Source: JAWKWH01 sp965204295
GTDB lineage: Bacteria; Pseudomonadota; Alphaproteobacteria; Rhizobiales; Rhizobiaceae
Reading direction: 5' to 3'
Length of the DNA stretch: 64,000 nt
Assembly (NCBI GenBank): GCA_965204295.1
Contig: OZ241973.1
Coordinates: forward strand, 2,542,001-2,606,000
Both the position numbers and the translations under genes were made by a program. The notes beneath the pieces were generated by a model. The model worked only from the letters and a program-made list of their open reading frames with translations. It had not been told where the DNA came from and made no database searches. The first letter of the stretch is position 1. Every line of letters starts with the position of its first letter. This document shows, piece after piece, positions 8,383 through 18,798 of this stretch.

Positions 8383-9075
8383 CTACAGCCATTTATCGTA
8401 ATCCGATACGAGGAGTCTGATCGGCGGTTCATCCTCCTCGACCGGCGAGAAACGGTCCAATGGCTCGCGAAAGAAATTGTCGGTGAGATCATCATTCACG
8501 GTCGATATTTCACCGATCAACGTATCCTGTTTTTCCGCCCAGAACGCATGCCAAACACCCGGCGAAAGGGTAACGCTTTCGCCGGGCGGAAGCCGCAAAT
8601 GGCCGCCGGGCGGCAATTTGCGGACAATGCCGTCACAGGGCACCGAGACTTCCGCGGTTTCGTCGATGCCGCCGCTCTCACCGGACATGAACAGTTCGAC
8701 AACGAGGTCGCCGCCGCCCCTGTTGACAATGTCCTCGGCCTTGATTGCATGCCGGTGCATGGGTGAAAGCTGATTTGTCCTCGAAATCATGATCTTCTCG
8801 GCGTAGAGCATGCCCGAACCCGATTTCAGATCGGCGAAATTTCCGTTTCGCACCGTGAACAGGAAAAGGCCAAGCTCGTCGAACCTGCCATGTCCGTAAT
8901 CCGTGATATCCCATCCCAATCGCGCGTCCACGATATTGTCGATTTGATTTCGCTTCTCGCGCATTTTCCGGGGCGGCCAATCGGCGAACGGCGGCAATAT
9001 ATAGCCGAACGAGCGGATGAACATGTCCGCCTCGGCGACGATTTCATTGGCTTTGGAGCGTTTCAATGCCGCCAA
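8383..9075 (-). CDS. D-lyxose/D-mannose isomerase family cupin protein
   Basis: A 230-residue protein matching the D-lyxose ketol-isomerase family, cupin-fold metalloenzymes that interconvert D-lyxose and D-xylulose or D-mannose and D-fructose. Visible motifs are the metal-binding LSPMHRHAIKAEDIVNRGGG (two His and a Glu) and the later SPGVWHAFWAE His. The N-terminal WDITDYGHGRFDELGL segment is typical of the family. Length is normal for the family. The stop is TAG. It is a single gene with about 180 bp of unrecognised sequence on each side, so context does not narrow the sugar. Confidence 0.85.
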   Translation of the reverse strand: MAALKRSKANEIVAEADMFIRSFGYILPPFADWPPRKMREKRNQIDNIVDARLGWDITDYGHGRFDELGLFLFTVRNGNFADLKSGSGMLYAEKIMISRTNQLSPMHRHAIKAEDIVNRGGGDLVVELFMSGESGGIDETAEVSVPCDGIVRKLPPGGHLRLPPGESVTLSPGVWHAFWAEKQDTLIGEISTVNDDLTDNFFREPLDRFSPVEEDEPPIRLLVSDYDKWL

Positions 9076-9260
9076 CCTTTCATGCGGGTTTGACCGATAT
9101 GCGCGATATGGAAATCCTTTACCTGTTATTGTCGGGATATCCCCCGGTCAACCGGCCGGCCAAGGATTGTGTTGCGCGATTGTCTCGAATGGATAGAGGC
9201 TTGAGCCGGATTTGATGAGGAAGGCGTATCGGCGTAGACTCCGGAAGCAACAACGACAAA

Positions 9261-10229
9261 ATGCCGGTGTTGGAGGCTTCGGATCTTCAAACCATGTTCC
9301 GGATGCATGAATCCGGCGTCTATGCGGTCAACGGAGTGAGTTTCAGTCTAAAACCGGGGGAACTTCTCGGAGTTGTCGGCGAAAGCGGCTCCGGCAAAAG
9401 CGTCACGATGATGGCGTTGATGAAACTGCTTCCCATGCCACCTGCCCAGATTGTCTCGGGATCGGCGAAGTTGAACGGCAAAGACCTTTTGAAACTTGAT
9501 CAGGAGGAATTGCGCGGGATTCGAGGCGGTGACATTGGCTTTGTTTTTCAGGATCCAATAACATCGCTCAATCCCGTGTTTACCGTCGGCTATCAATTGA
9601 TTGAGCCGCTGCGGTAGCACCTTGGTCTGAAAAAGAAGGCAGCGAAGGCGCGGGCGATTGAGCTTCTCGAACTTGTGGGCATCCCAAAGACGGCGGAGCG
9701 GATAAACGACTATCCGCACCAGTTTTCCGGAGGAATGCGCCAGAGGGTGATGATTGCCATCGCGCTCGCCTGCGACCCCAAGGTTCTCATAGCCGATGAG
9801 CCGACGACCGCGCTCGACGTCACCATCGAGGCTTCGCCGGGAACTGGGCATGGTGATTGTCTAGATAACGCATGATCTGGGCGTTGTCGCCGGCATCGCG
9901 GACCGCGTAATGGTCATGTATGCCGGCTCTGTCGTGGAGCAAGCGACCGTGAAGGGATTTTATTCCAATCCGCGGCACCCCCATATACACAGGCATTGCT
10001 GCGGACATTACCCAGCCTGTCCGGCGAACGCGATGAAAAACTGACCCGCATCGGCGGTCAGCCGCCGCTGATGACGGCATTTCCGACCGCCTGCCCTTTC
10101 GCGCCCAGATGTTCTCATGCGACCGATCGATGCCTGTGTGAAAATCCTTCGCTTGTTCCGGTTGAAGAAGGTCACGAAGCTGCATGCTGGCTGCTCGCAA
10201 CTGACGCAAGGAAGTCCGAACATGCCTGA
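9261..10229 (+). pseudogene. Broken peptide ABC transporter ATPase (DppD/OppD type)
   Basis: Recognisable first ATPase of a dipeptide/oligopeptide importer: Walker A GESGSGKSV, Q-loop FVFQDPITSLNP, signature FSGGMRQRVMIAIAL and Walker B VLIADEPTTALDVT. It is destroyed by an in-frame TAG at 9615, a small deletion with frame change near 9829 (after DVTIEA), a second TAG at 9862 just before ITHDLGVV, and a 2-nt insertion in a C run near 9979 before TQALLRTLPSL. The C-terminal Cys-rich oligopeptide domain (CPFAPRCSHATDRC) is present in the third frame. It is the first gene of a five-gene wreck and cannot make an active ATPase. Confidence 0.93.
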
Positions 10230-11102
10230 CGAATCATGATGTCAGTTTCGACATAAAGCGCGGCCGGACCCTGGGCCTGGTCGGTGAAAGCGGCTGCGGC
10301 AAATCGACGATGGGCCGCGTCATTGTGCGCCTCTACGAGCCGACGGCCGGAAAGGTGTATTTCGACGGCATCGACATCACAGAGTTGCATGGTTCGAGGC
10401 TGCGCGACATGCGCCCGCGCATGCAGATGATATTTCAAGATCCGCAAGCATGCCTCAACCCGAGAATGACCGTGGGTTCCATCATCGCCGAACCCCTTGA
10501 GGAGCATGGGCGGGCTGGCGGCGGCGCGAAACACGAAAGGGTGGGCGAACTCCTTGATGCGGTCGGTCTCAATCCGAAATTAGCCGACCGGTATTCGCAC
10601 GAATTTTCGGGGGGACGACGCCAGCGGATCGGAATTGCCCGCGCCCTCGCGCTTGACCCGGACCTGATCGTCTGCGATGAGCCAATCGCCGCGTTGGATG
10701 TTTCCATCCAGGCCTAGGTGATCAACTTGCTTGAAGAACTGCAGGATCGACTCGGCCTGATATATTTGTTCATCAGTCACGATCTGTCGATGGTTCGGCA
10801 TTTCACCGATCAGATGGCGGTAATGTATCTGGGCAAGATCGCGGAATTGGCGCCCGTGGATGAGCTTTTCGCCTCCCCCAAACATCCATATACACAGGCG
10901 TTGTTGTCGGCGGTTCCAATTCCCGATCCTGAAATTGAAGCGAAGCGGAAACGAATCCTGCCGACGGGCGATGTGCCCGGTGCGGCCACTACGCCGCTTG
11001 CCATCTTGCCGGGTAACTTGTGGAGGAGAAATCTGGAACTCAGCGGAATTAAAGCGCATCGGCATGCTCAAGATGGCGCACGCCGAGGAAACCGAAGGAT
11101 GA
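10221..11102 (+). pseudogene. Broken peptide ABC transporter ATPase (DppF/OppF type)
   Basis: Second ATPase of the same importer. Visible: VGESGCGKST Walker A, IFQDPQACLNPR, signature HEFSGGRRQRIGIARAL, and DLIVCDEPIAALDVS. About 25 N-terminal residues between the start codon at 10221 and DVSFDIKRG are missing and the frame is shifted there. TAG at 10715 replaces the Gln expected in SIQAQVINLL. After KRILPTGDVPGA the C-terminal region changes frame and ends as ...MLKMAHAEETEG. The start overlaps the end of the preceding ATPase remnant by a few bases, as in the ancestral operon. Confidence 0.92.
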
Positions 11103-11118
11103 ATAAAAACGGGAGAAC

Positions 11119-12750
11119 ATGATGAAGAACAAAACGATTATGTGGGCTTCAGCTGCGGCTTTTGTCTTGACGACGGCGGCAAGCGCGGAACGCGGCGGCG
11201 GTCATCTGAACATCATTGACTGGCAGGCCGCCTTGATCCTCAATCCATATCTCTCCGGAGGAACCAAGGATATAGAGCCCTCCTCGATGGTTCTTGAACC
11301 GCTTGCCTACTACGATGAGAACGGCAACATGGTTCCGGCGCTGGCCGCCGAGGTTCCGACGGTCGAAAACGGCGGAGTCTCGGCCGACCTGACATCCATC
11401 ACATGGAAGCTCAAGGAGGGTGTTGCATGGTCGGATGGCACGCCGCTTACGGCAAACGATGTCGTATTCTCGGCCGATTATTGCATGGATCCGGCCGGTG
11501 GCTGCAACGCGCTGTCGAATTTCACCGATGTGACCGATGTCGAAGCGATTGACGACTTGACGGTCAAGATCACCTTCAGGGTGCCGAAACCGTTCCCCTA
11601 CGGTCCATTTGTCGGAACGACGGCGCCGATAATCCAGGCTGCTTAATTCAAGGACTGCATGGGCGCGAAAGCCCCTGAGTGCACGGAACAGAACTTCAAC
11701 TCCACCGGAACGGGACCTTTCAAGGTTGTCGAATTCAAAGCCAATGATGTGGTGACCTACGAAGCCAATCCCATGTATCGCGATCTGAACAAACCGGCAT
11801 TCGCCACAGCGACGTTCAAAGGCGGTGGCGACGCGGCACCCGCAGCGCGCTAGGTTCTGGAAACCGGCGAATTCGACTACGCGTGGAACCTGCAGGTTGA
11901 ACCGGAGGTGCTGGCGCAAATGGCGGCGGCCGGCAAGGGCAGGACCGTCACATCATTCGGCATGTCGGTTGAGCGCTTGATGGTGAATTTGACCGACCCC
12001 GACCCAGGATTGGAAGATGAGCGGGCCACGGCGAAACATCCGCACCCGTTCCTGAGCGACCCCGCGGTTCGTCGAGCGCGCTCTCTCGCAATCGATCGGC
12101 AGATTCTCGTCGATGACGGCTACGGCGCGCCCGGCCAGGTGACCTGCAACGTTCTGCCCGCGCCCGCGATTTACGCATCCACCACGAATGACTGGTGCAA
12201 AACCCAGGACGTGGACGCGGTCAACAAACTGTTGGACGACGCAGACTGGATTCCCGGATCGAATGGCGTAAGGGCCAAGGATGGCGTTCGTCTTCCCATC
12301 CTGTATCAGACTTCCACAAACTCGGTTCGCCAAGGCACGCAGGCGCTGATCAAACAGATGTGGCAGGCTATCGGCGTTGAAACGGAACTGCGCAACATTG
12401 ATGCGGCCGTGTTCTTCGGTGGCGACCAGTCGCGTCCCGATACGTTCCAGAAATTTTTCGTCGACATCGAAATGTACATCAACAATTTCGATGACACGGA
12501 TCCGGAGAAATATATGGCAAACTGGATTTGCATCGAAGCGCCGGCACCCGCCAATCAATGGCTTGGCAACAACATGCCGCGCTACTGCAATGAAGAGTAC
12601 GACAAATTGTCCGCACGGATGGTTAAAACGGCGGCGCTTGACGATTGCGCGGCATTGGCGAAGAAGATAAACGACATGCTCATTGACTTCGGTGCCATAA
12701 TTCCGTTGATCCATCGCGGTGAAGTTTCCGCTCAATCTGGCGCCGAATGA
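11119..12750 (+). pseudogene. Broken peptide ABC transporter substrate-binding protein
   Basis: A family 5 extracellular solute-binding protein with a clear signal peptide (WASAAAFVLTTAASA). The whole gene stays in one frame of 544 codons, but TAA at 11644 and TAG at 11851 interrupt it. Conserved parts include EPLAYYDENGNMVPALA, WKLKEGVAWSDGTPLTA, TGTGPFKVVEFKAND and SDPAVRRARSLAIDRQ. The C-terminus ends abruptly at RGEVSAQSGAE, where the expected last 20 or so residues have been replaced by the start of a permease fragment. The likely ancestral role is periplasmic capture of peptides or similar solutes. Confidence 0.93.
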
Positions 12751-12847
12751 GCCCACAGGCAATCTGCCATTGACCATCCCGCCCGATGTCAGCGAGCATA
12801 TCCGGGAAAGTCTTGGCCTCACAAGGGCGGTGTCGCCAGCGTGGTAA
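12731..12847 (+). pseudogene. Remnant of peptide ABC permease (DppB type)
   Basis: In another frame, overlapping the end of the binding-protein remnant, about 38 codons read LNLAPNEPTGNLPLTIPPDV followed by an IRESLGL-like segment. This resembles the first periplasmic loop of DppB-type permeases. The rest of the roughly 300-residue permease is missing, so one deletion appears to have joined the binding-protein 3' end to a short DppB piece. The identification is inference from a short match plus the operon position. Confidence 0.5.
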
Positions 12848-13648
12848 TATTCCTTGCAATCATACTGTTGATCATCATCGGCCCCTATATTCATGACCTC
12901 GCCCCGCAGTTTCTCGACATACGCACCAAGAACCGGGGACCGTCGTTGCGGCATCCGATGCACCGACAATCTTGGGCGCGACATGCTCGCCCAGGTACTG
13001 GCCGGCGGGCGCATATATCTCGCGGTTGGCGTTACGGCGATTTTGCTGTCGCTGTTTTTGGGGACATTGATCGGCGTGCTGGCGTGCTTCATCAAATGGC
13101 TGGACGGCCCCGCTCATGCGGCTGACGGATTTGTTTCTGGCGCTTCCCTTGTTGCCGCTTCTGTTGGTCATCATCATGCTGTTCAGGGACACGCTTAGAA
13201 ACATGTTCGGCCCTGAAAGCGGTATATTCCTGCTTATTGTGTTCGTTATCGGAATTACCAGTTGGATGCAGACGGCGCGCATTGTTCGTGGTGACGTGCT
13301 GGCGGTTAAGCAGCAGGATTCGTCCTCGCCGCCCGGTCGATCGGAACGCGGCGGCAGCGGATTATTTCGCGTCACATCCTTCCCAATATCTTGAGCCCGA
13401 TAATGGTCTCCGCGACACTGGGAATCGCCAATGCGATCATTACCGAGAGCGCGTTGTCCTTTCTCGGTCTCGGCTTTCCGTCGGATTTTCCGACTTGGGG
13501 ACGCCTGCTTTTTGATGGAGTGAATTTCATCGCGATAACGCCGGAGCGCGTGATTTGGCCCGGTCTTGCAATTTCACTGAGCGTCTTGAGCGTCAACTTC
13601 ATCGGTGACGGCCTGCGCGATGCGCTGGATACGAGATTGCGAACCTGA
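12841..13648 (+). pseudogene. Broken peptide ABC permease (DppC type)
   Basis: The second permease is split over three frames. Pieces in order are a first membrane helix (VVIFLAIILLIIIGPY), GTDNLGRDMLAQVLAGGR-like sequence, LMRLTDLFLALPLLPLLLVI, the coupling region with ARSIGTRRQRIISRHILPN, and the end NAIITESALSFLGLGFP through VNFIGDGLRDALDTRLRT. Frame changes fall near 12955, 13105 and 13318. It is the last piece of the degraded importer and non-functional as read. Confidence 0.9.
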
Positions 13649-14200
13649 AGGGCGGAAGCCTCAAAATATGTCCGCTCTTCAGGCCGATGTCCAACGGAGG
13701 TCTTTTTCGGCGCGAATCGCTCTCCGTTTCCGGGCAGGTCCGATCGCGATTCGAGTCATGGATTGAGGATGGACCGCGAACGCGCGACGGGCGGCCGTTT
13801 CAAATACCGCGTGTATTTCAGCGAATTGCCGCCTAGAAGGTTTAAGCGCCCGGTCAATGCTCGTGGAATGCCGGTTGCCGGGAGCCGAAGCTGTCGGAAG
13901 CTTCACGCCGCACTTCTTGCGCGCCGCCTGACACAATACGCATGGCGATGGCAGCGTGGCCGCATTGATCCGACCGGCGGGATTGCGCATCATGCCGCCT
14001 TAGGGAATCTCCGTTTGCCTCGACCGCGCCGCAATTCTGTCGTTTTCATGGTGTCCGGTCAAATCGAATTGAGACTGGCCATTCGGCCTCTCACCCGCCC
14101 GCGATACACGATCCCATCACCACGAGTTGAGGGAATGTGCCGAACCGGTCGGGCATTAATGTCGTACACTGGATGTCGAAACCCGATTGGGGAGAACGCC
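13649..14200. other. 552 bp without a recognised gene
   Basis: Between the ABC wreck and rpoH. An open frame in phase with rpoH extends back to 13763, but its translation is Arg-rich and has no ribosome site, so it is taken as non-coding. It may include more operon debris. The only clear element is the rpoH ribosome site GGGGAGA at its right edge. Confidence 0.6.
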
Positions 14201-15067
14201 ATGTGGAAGAGCGAGGGCGGCGAGGAAATTGTGAGGGCGGCGATGGCCGCTCCTTATCTGGAGCGCGATGAGGAGCGCGATCTGGCGGTACGCTGGAAGG
14301 AACATCGCGACCAGCAGGCATTGCACCGGATTGCCGTGGCGCATATGCGTCTTGTGATTTCAATGGCGTCGAAATTCCGCAAATTCGGCCTGCCCGCGGC
14401 CGATCTGATTCAGGAAGGCCATGTTGGCCTGCTTGAGGCCGCCGCCCGCTTCGACCCCGGTCGCGATGTCAGGTTCTCCACCTACGCCATCTGGTGGATA
14501 AGGGCTTCGATGCAGGATTATGTATTGCGAAACTGGTCAATTGTGCGGGGAGGAACATCGTCCGCCCAGAAATCGCTGTTTTTCAACCTGCGGCGACTAC
14601 GGGCAAAAATCGCGGGGTCCGGCCGGGCGATGACGACAAACGAATTATATGCGGAAATCTCGGTGGCGCTGGGCGTTTCGGAGGCGGATGTGGCGACGAT
14701 GGATGCGCGCCTGGCGGCTCCCGACAGTTCGTTGAACGCCCCGGTCGGCAGCGATGAAAACTCTACCGCCGAGCGGGTCGATTTTCTTGCAAACGAGGAA
14801 CCGCTGCCCGATGAAACCACCGGAACCGTTATCGACAAGGAGCGGCGTGACGCCTGGCTCGAGAAAGCATTGGGCGTACTCAATGAAAGAGAATTGCGAA
14901 TAATCCGGGAACGGCGGCTGGCCGATGAAAGCGCGACGTTGAAAGCGCTTGGCCTTGCACTCGGCATTTCCAAGGAACGCGTCCGGCAAATAGAAAATCG
15001 CGCCTTGGAAAAGCTGAAAAACTCCCTGATCAGCGAAAGCCCGGAAATGGTTCGCCACGCTTTTTGA
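14201..15067 (+). CDS. rpoH: RNA polymerase sigma-32 factor
   Basis: A 288-residue heat-shock sigma factor. Region 2 is obvious: HMRLVISMASKFRKFGLPAADLIQEGHVGLLEAAARFDP, then VRFSTYAIWWIRASMQDYVLRNWSIVR, with the RpoH-type QKSLFFNLRR box of region 2.4/3 after it. Region 4 ends LGISKERVRQIENRALEKL. ATG at 14201 has GGGGAGA nine bases ahead. Sequence drift in the RpoH box neighbourhood suggests an RpoH2-like paralogue, which is inference. It could direct the heat-shock-type promoter seen before groES at 45081. Confidence 0.93.
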   Translation: MWKSEGGEEIVRAAMAAPYLERDEERDLAVRWKEHRDQQALHRIAVAHMRLVISMASKFRKFGLPAADLIQEGHVGLLEAAARFDPGRDVRFSTYAIWWIRASMQDYVLRNWSIVRGGTSSAQKSLFFNLRRLRAKIAGSGRAMTTNELYAEISVALGVSEADVATMDARLAAPDSSLNAPVGSDENSTAERVDFLANEEPLPDETTGTVIDKERRDAWLEKALGVLNERELRIIRERRLADESATLKALGLALGISKERVRQIENRALEKLKNSLISESPEMVRHAF

Positions 15068-15163
15068 GCCGATGCCCGCCGACGCCGATCAAATGTTGCG
15101 CAACGGCGTTATTGCGGTCATATATGTGCGTTGATCAAAACTGTCCGACGGACTGCTGAACGA

Positions 15164-15394
15164 ATGAATCGTTTTGAAGGGCCAGGAGCTCGCGAGGCCC
15201 GAATCCGCTTTTTCGATGGAGATTTCCAGGTGATGAGCCCGGGCGCTTTCGTGCGTTGCGCGATGACCGGGGAGTCCATTCCAATCGACGAACTGAAATA
15301 CTGGAGCGTCGATCGCCAGGAAGCCTACATCAATGCAGAAATCTCGCTGAAGCGTGAGATCGAGGCGAATCCGAACATCCTGAATATGGGGTAG
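15164..15394 (+). CDS. DUF2093 family protein
   Basis: A 76-residue protein typical of the small alphaproteobacterial DUF2093 family: ARIRFFDGDFQVMSPGAFVRCAMTG in the first third, then IPIDELKYWSVDRQEAYINA and EANPNILNMG at the C-terminus. The ATG at 15164 gives the normal family length; an in-frame extension upstream begins at a non-ATG codon. It converges on lpxK with 28 bp between stops, a neighbourhood seen in many Hyphomicrobiales. Function unknown; TAG stop. Confidence 0.85.
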   Translation: MNRFEGPGAREARIRFFDGDFQVMSPGAFVRCAMTGESIPIDELKYWSVDRQEAYINAEISLKREIEANPNILNMG

Positions 15395-15422
15395 AGCGGC
15401 GTCCACGATCCGGTTCGGACCA

Positions 15423-16451
15423 TCAACCGCCAAATCGGCTTCGCTCAAAATTCTCCGCCGTCTCGCGAACGATACGCTCGGCGATTGCGGGAGGTTCGAA
15501 CTCCACGGCGATTCGCAGCACCTCAAGCTTCGACAAGAACTCCGTGGCCGCCGCGCCGCCATTGACAAACCGGATCGCATCTTTTTCCGTCGTAATCAGG
15601 CTCGATCGGTTTTGCGCGGCCGCTTCGGCAAGTTCGGCCATGTCCGATTCCGAATACATATGGTGATCGCCATATTGGCGTGTGGATACAAGTTCCGCGC
15701 CCGTGGATTTCAATGAATTGAAAAATTTTCGCGGAAACCCGATCCCCGCAAAAGCCAGATAACGATTGCCGGAGTGCTTTTTCGGATTAACGATGCGTGT
15801 TCTTGCCGCGAACAGCGGCTTTCCGGCCCGAGCGGCATGGCGAATTACGGTATCGGCGGCCCGGCCTTCGCCGATTTTCACAATGCTGCTTGCCCTGCGA
15901 ATTTGTGCTTCCAGCGGCGCTCTGAGAGGACCGGCGGGAACAATGTGGCCATTGCCGATACCGCGCTCGGCGTCGACGACGATCAATGCATAATCAAACA
16001 GCAGCCTGGCACTCTGAAAACCATCGTCCATGATGGCGAAGTCGCATCCCCGACTTTCCAGGAGTTCGGCCGCGGCCTTGCGGTTGGCGGCGACAGCCGT
16101 CGGCGCTTGGGCCGCCAGAAGCATCGGCTCGTCGCCGGAGCGCCGAACCGAATGCCGTTCGGGATCAACCAAATGCGGCTCGGTCGACCCGCCTCCATAA
16201 CCCCGGCTTATGAATCCCGGTTTGAAACCCGACTTTGCCGCGGCTTTCGCCAGTGAAATCGCAATGGGTGTCTTGCCGGCGCCGCCAACGGTCAAATCGC
16301 CGACGCAGACAACCGAAATTCCAGCCAGGGGAGGGTTGGCCATCTCCATGCGGCTTTGCGCAACCGCGCCATAGAGCCTGGATGCCGGATAGAGAAGCAA
16401 TGAGCGCCAATCGCGGTTTCGCCACCAAAAAAGGGGGGCTTCAGCCGTCAT
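15423..16451 (-). CDS. lpxK: Tetraacyldisaccharide 4'-kinase
   Basis: A 342-residue membrane-associated kinase that phosphorylates the 4' position of the lipid A disaccharide. The family signature is visible: CVGDLTVGGAGKTPIAISLA (Walker A near residue 50), FKPGFISRGYGGG, SGDEPMLLAAQAPTAVAANR, and MDDGFQS with the catalytic region. Length fits LpxK. It is the last gene of the lipid A/Kdo cluster on this strand, 249 bp after waaA; that gap shows no gene that I recognise. Confidence 0.95.
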   Translation of the reverse strand: MTAEAPLFWWRNRDWRSLLLYPASRLYGAVAQSRMEMANPPLAGISVVCVGDLTVGGAGKTPIAISLAKAAAKSGFKPGFISRGYGGGSTEPHLVDPERHSVRRSGDEPMLLAAQAPTAVAANRKAAAELLESRGCDFAIMDDGFQSARLLFDYALIVVDAERGIGNGHIVPAGPLRAPLEAQIRRASSIVKIGEGRAADTVIRHAARAGKPLFAARTRIVNPKKHSGNRYLAFAGIGFPRKFFNSLKSTGAELVSTRQYGDHHMYSESDMAELAEAAAQNRSSLITTEKDAIRFVNGGAAATEFLSKLEVLRIAVEFEPPAIAERIVRETAENFERSRFGG

Positions 16452-16700
16452 ATATGAGCCGAATCGTTGTCATTGAGTACAATATCCGCATTCCGGAGCG
16501 CATCCTGTCCAAAACGGAATCGTCCAGACGCCAGTAATCCGCGATCGGGCGAAGAGCGCCGGGCGGGCATCGCAAGCCGCGCGCGACGTTCGCACCGCGG
16601 GAAACCGGGATGAAAAGAATACGGATTCATTATATCTTTCAACAGATTGTATCCTTCCGGTTCACCGGCCCTGTTCAGGCGAAAACACGCCCTAGCGCCG

Positions 16701-18011
16701 TTATATTCCCGGCTCCAGTTTCGCCTTTACCACCAATGGCTGGATATAGGGTTCCAACGCCTCCAAGGTGCGCGACAAGGCGCCTCTCATGTCGGCGACC
16801 GTCTCCCTGCCGGAATCGATCATCTTGTTGCGGAGGCGATCATCGTTCATCAGGAACGTGACCGCGCCTGCAAGTGAATCGCCGTCGGTCACCAGCCGTG
16901 CACCGCCATTGGCTACCAGCCGCCGATAGGACTCCCGAAAATTTCGCACATTTTCGCCTGACAGCACCGCAGTGCCCAAAACCGCCGGCTCCAACGGATT
17001 TTGACCACCATTTCCGCCCAGGGACCGGCCGACAAACGCGATTTCCGTCAGCCTGAGATACAAACCCATATCGCCGATCGTATCGCCAAGCAGAATGTCC
17101 GTGTCCGGCTTGACGGTGTCGCCGCGGCTTCTTCTCGCCACCTTCAAACCCGCTGATTTGAACTCCGATTCGATCGCCCTCGCGCGATGCGGGTGGCGCG
17201 GAACCACAATGGTCAACACATCGGAATTCCGTTTTTTGGCGAGATTGTGGACGCTGGCGGCAATTTTTTCCTCTCCGTCGTGCGTGGACACCGCCGCCCA
17301 GCGTTTTCGCGAGCCGATTTCCGCCAGGATGGCCTCAAGTGCTTCCTCATCGACCGGCGGAATCTCCATATCCACTTTCAGGTTGCCCGACACGGTCACC
17401 GGGCGGGCGCCAAGCCGATGAAAACGCTCACCGTCAAGTTCCGATTGCGCGACCACGTAAGCGAGATTTTCGAATAACGCTTCGGCGATATGGGGATGTT
17501 TCCGCCAGGATCCGAATGACCTGTCGGAAAGACGTCCGTTGACAAGAACCTGCGGCACGCGTTTCGCGCCCAGTTCCAGAATTGTCATCGGCCAAATCTC
17601 GGATTCGGCCATGATTGCCAGATCGGGGCTCCAATGGTTCAGAAACCGATCGACGGCGGGTTTCAGATCCAGTGGCACATATTGATGCATCGCCATGCCG
17701 GCGAGTCTATCCGCGACAATGTGCGCGGACGTTACCGTGCCCGTGGTCATCACGACGTTTATGCCGAGGCTCTTTATGTGTGTGACCAACGGTACGACGG
17801 CGAGGGTCTCACCGACGCTGGCGGCGTGAACCCAGACAAGAGGTCCGGGAGGACGGGTAAGCGGTGATTGGCCGTAGCGTTCGTGCCGGCGGGCGCTTTC
17901 CTCCTTGCCCTTGGCGGCGCGCCAGGCGATGTAGCCGCCGATCAGCGGGTAAGCTGCGGCTCCCGCCCACCGGTAGGTCGTCAGCAATGCACGCGCCCAA
18001 CGTTCGCTCAT
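16701..18011 (-). CDS. waaA: 3-deoxy-D-manno-octulosonic acid transferase
   Basis: A 436-residue GT30 glycosyltransferase that adds Kdo to lipid A on the inner face of the cytoplasmic membrane. An N-terminal membrane helix is followed by VWVHAASVGETLAVVPL with the catalytic Glu, PLDLKPAVDRFLNHWSPDLAI, and ESEIWPMTILELG. The C-terminal domain has SVSTHDGEE-like, VPRHPHRA and GRSLGGNGGQNPLEPA motifs that form the donor site. Its ATG overlaps the stop of the upstream acyltransferase gene by four bases, so the two are translationally coupled. Confidence 0.95.
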   Translation of the reverse strand: MSERWARALLTTYRWAGAAAYPLIGGYIAWRAAKGKEESARRHERYGQSPLTRPPGPLVWVHAASVGETLAVVPLVTHIKSLGINVVMTTGTVTSAHIVADRLAGMAMHQYVPLDLKPAVDRFLNHWSPDLAIMAESEIWPMTILELGAKRVPQVLVNGRLSDRSFGSWRKHPHIAEALFENLAYVVAQSELDGERFHRLGARPVTVSGNLKVDMEIPPVDEEALEAILAEIGSRKRWAAVSTHDGEEKIAASVHNLAKKRNSDVLTIVVPRHPHRARAIESEFKSAGLKVARRSRGDTVKPDTDILLGDTIGDMGLYLRLTEIAFVGRSLGGNGGQNPLEPAVLGTAVLSGENVRNFRESYRRLVANGGARLVTDGDSLAGAVTFLMNDDRLRNKMIDSGRETVADMRGALSRTLEALEPYIQPLVVKAKLEPGI

Positions 18012-18727
18012 TTGCCGTCATCCGCCTTCGAATACGCTTCGTCGGTGATCTCGTTCATCTGGCGCGTCAGCGTTGCCCGGACATCTTCCATCAGTAAATC
18101 GTCGGCGTCGCCGGGAACAAACACAGATTTCCCGAATATGACGCAGATATGTCCGAACGGCAGGTTTATTGTGGTTTTATCACGGGTTTTTTCCAACACC
18201 TGCCTCCGCGAGCTTGCGATTGCGACCGGTATGATCGGCCGGCCGGAGATTTTGGCCAAGGTGATTATACCAAGCCCGGCGCTTCGGGGCGTTCCACCGG
18301 GCACATCGGCAATCATGCACACCGCGCTGCCGGATTCGAGCGCCTTTTTGAGGACGATAAGCGCTTTGGCCCCGCCTTTGCCAAGCGCCCGCTGATCGGA
18401 CCGGCCGCCCGATCCGCGAACCGTATCAATTCCAAATTTCTGCGCAACAAGAGCGTTCAGTTCGGCATCCCGGCTTCGGGAAACAAGCGCGGCCGTTTTC
18501 AGCCAACGAGGCATGAGCGCGGGCGCCAGAAGATGCTGTCCATGCCAAAGCGCAAAAATCGAATTCGGATCGGCGCCAATCGTTCCATCGATATCGTGGC
18601 TGGCTCGTACAAATCCATTGGTCGCCGTGGTCAGGCGCATCAATCCCCAGATCAACCACGCGAGCCCGTGCCTCGGCGCGGCCGAACCGGCGAGCAATTC
18701 ACGGACCTTTGGCCAGAGCGCCTTCAT
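18008..18727 (-). CDS. DUF374 lysophospholipid acyltransferase-like protein
   Basis: A 239-residue protein of the LPLAT superfamily, DUF374 subgroup, usually located beside waaA in Alphaproteobacteria. Visible family features are FALWHGQHLLAPALMP near residue 60, VSRSRDAELNALVAQKFGI, RGSGGRSDQRALGKGGAKA and the CMIADVPGGTPRSAGLGI region, followed by PIIPVAIASSR. It probably acylates an envelope lipid or lipid A precursor, but the substrate is unknown. It overlaps waaA by 4 bp. Confidence 0.88.
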   Translation of the reverse strand: MKALWPKVRELLAGSAAPRHGLAWLIWGLMRLTTATNGFVRASHDIDGTIGADPNSIFALWHGQHLLAPALMPRWLKTAALVSRSRDAELNALVAQKFGIDTVRGSGGRSDQRALGKGGAKALIVLKKALESGSAVCMIADVPGGTPRSAGLGIITLAKISGRPIIPVAIASSRRQVLEKTRDKTTINLPFGHICVIFGKSVFVPGDADDLLMEDVRATLTRQMNEITDEAYSKADDGK

Positions 18728-18798
18728 TGCCGTTCTGGAGAGGGCCGGTCTGGCAAAACCATCAGAGAGACATGCACGACGTTTTCAGCATCCAACAC

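Noticed and set aside
13763..14200. In-frame 146-codon extension upstream of rpoH
   Set aside because: Arg-rich with no ribosome site; relatives start at the ATG at 14201, which has GGGGAGA.
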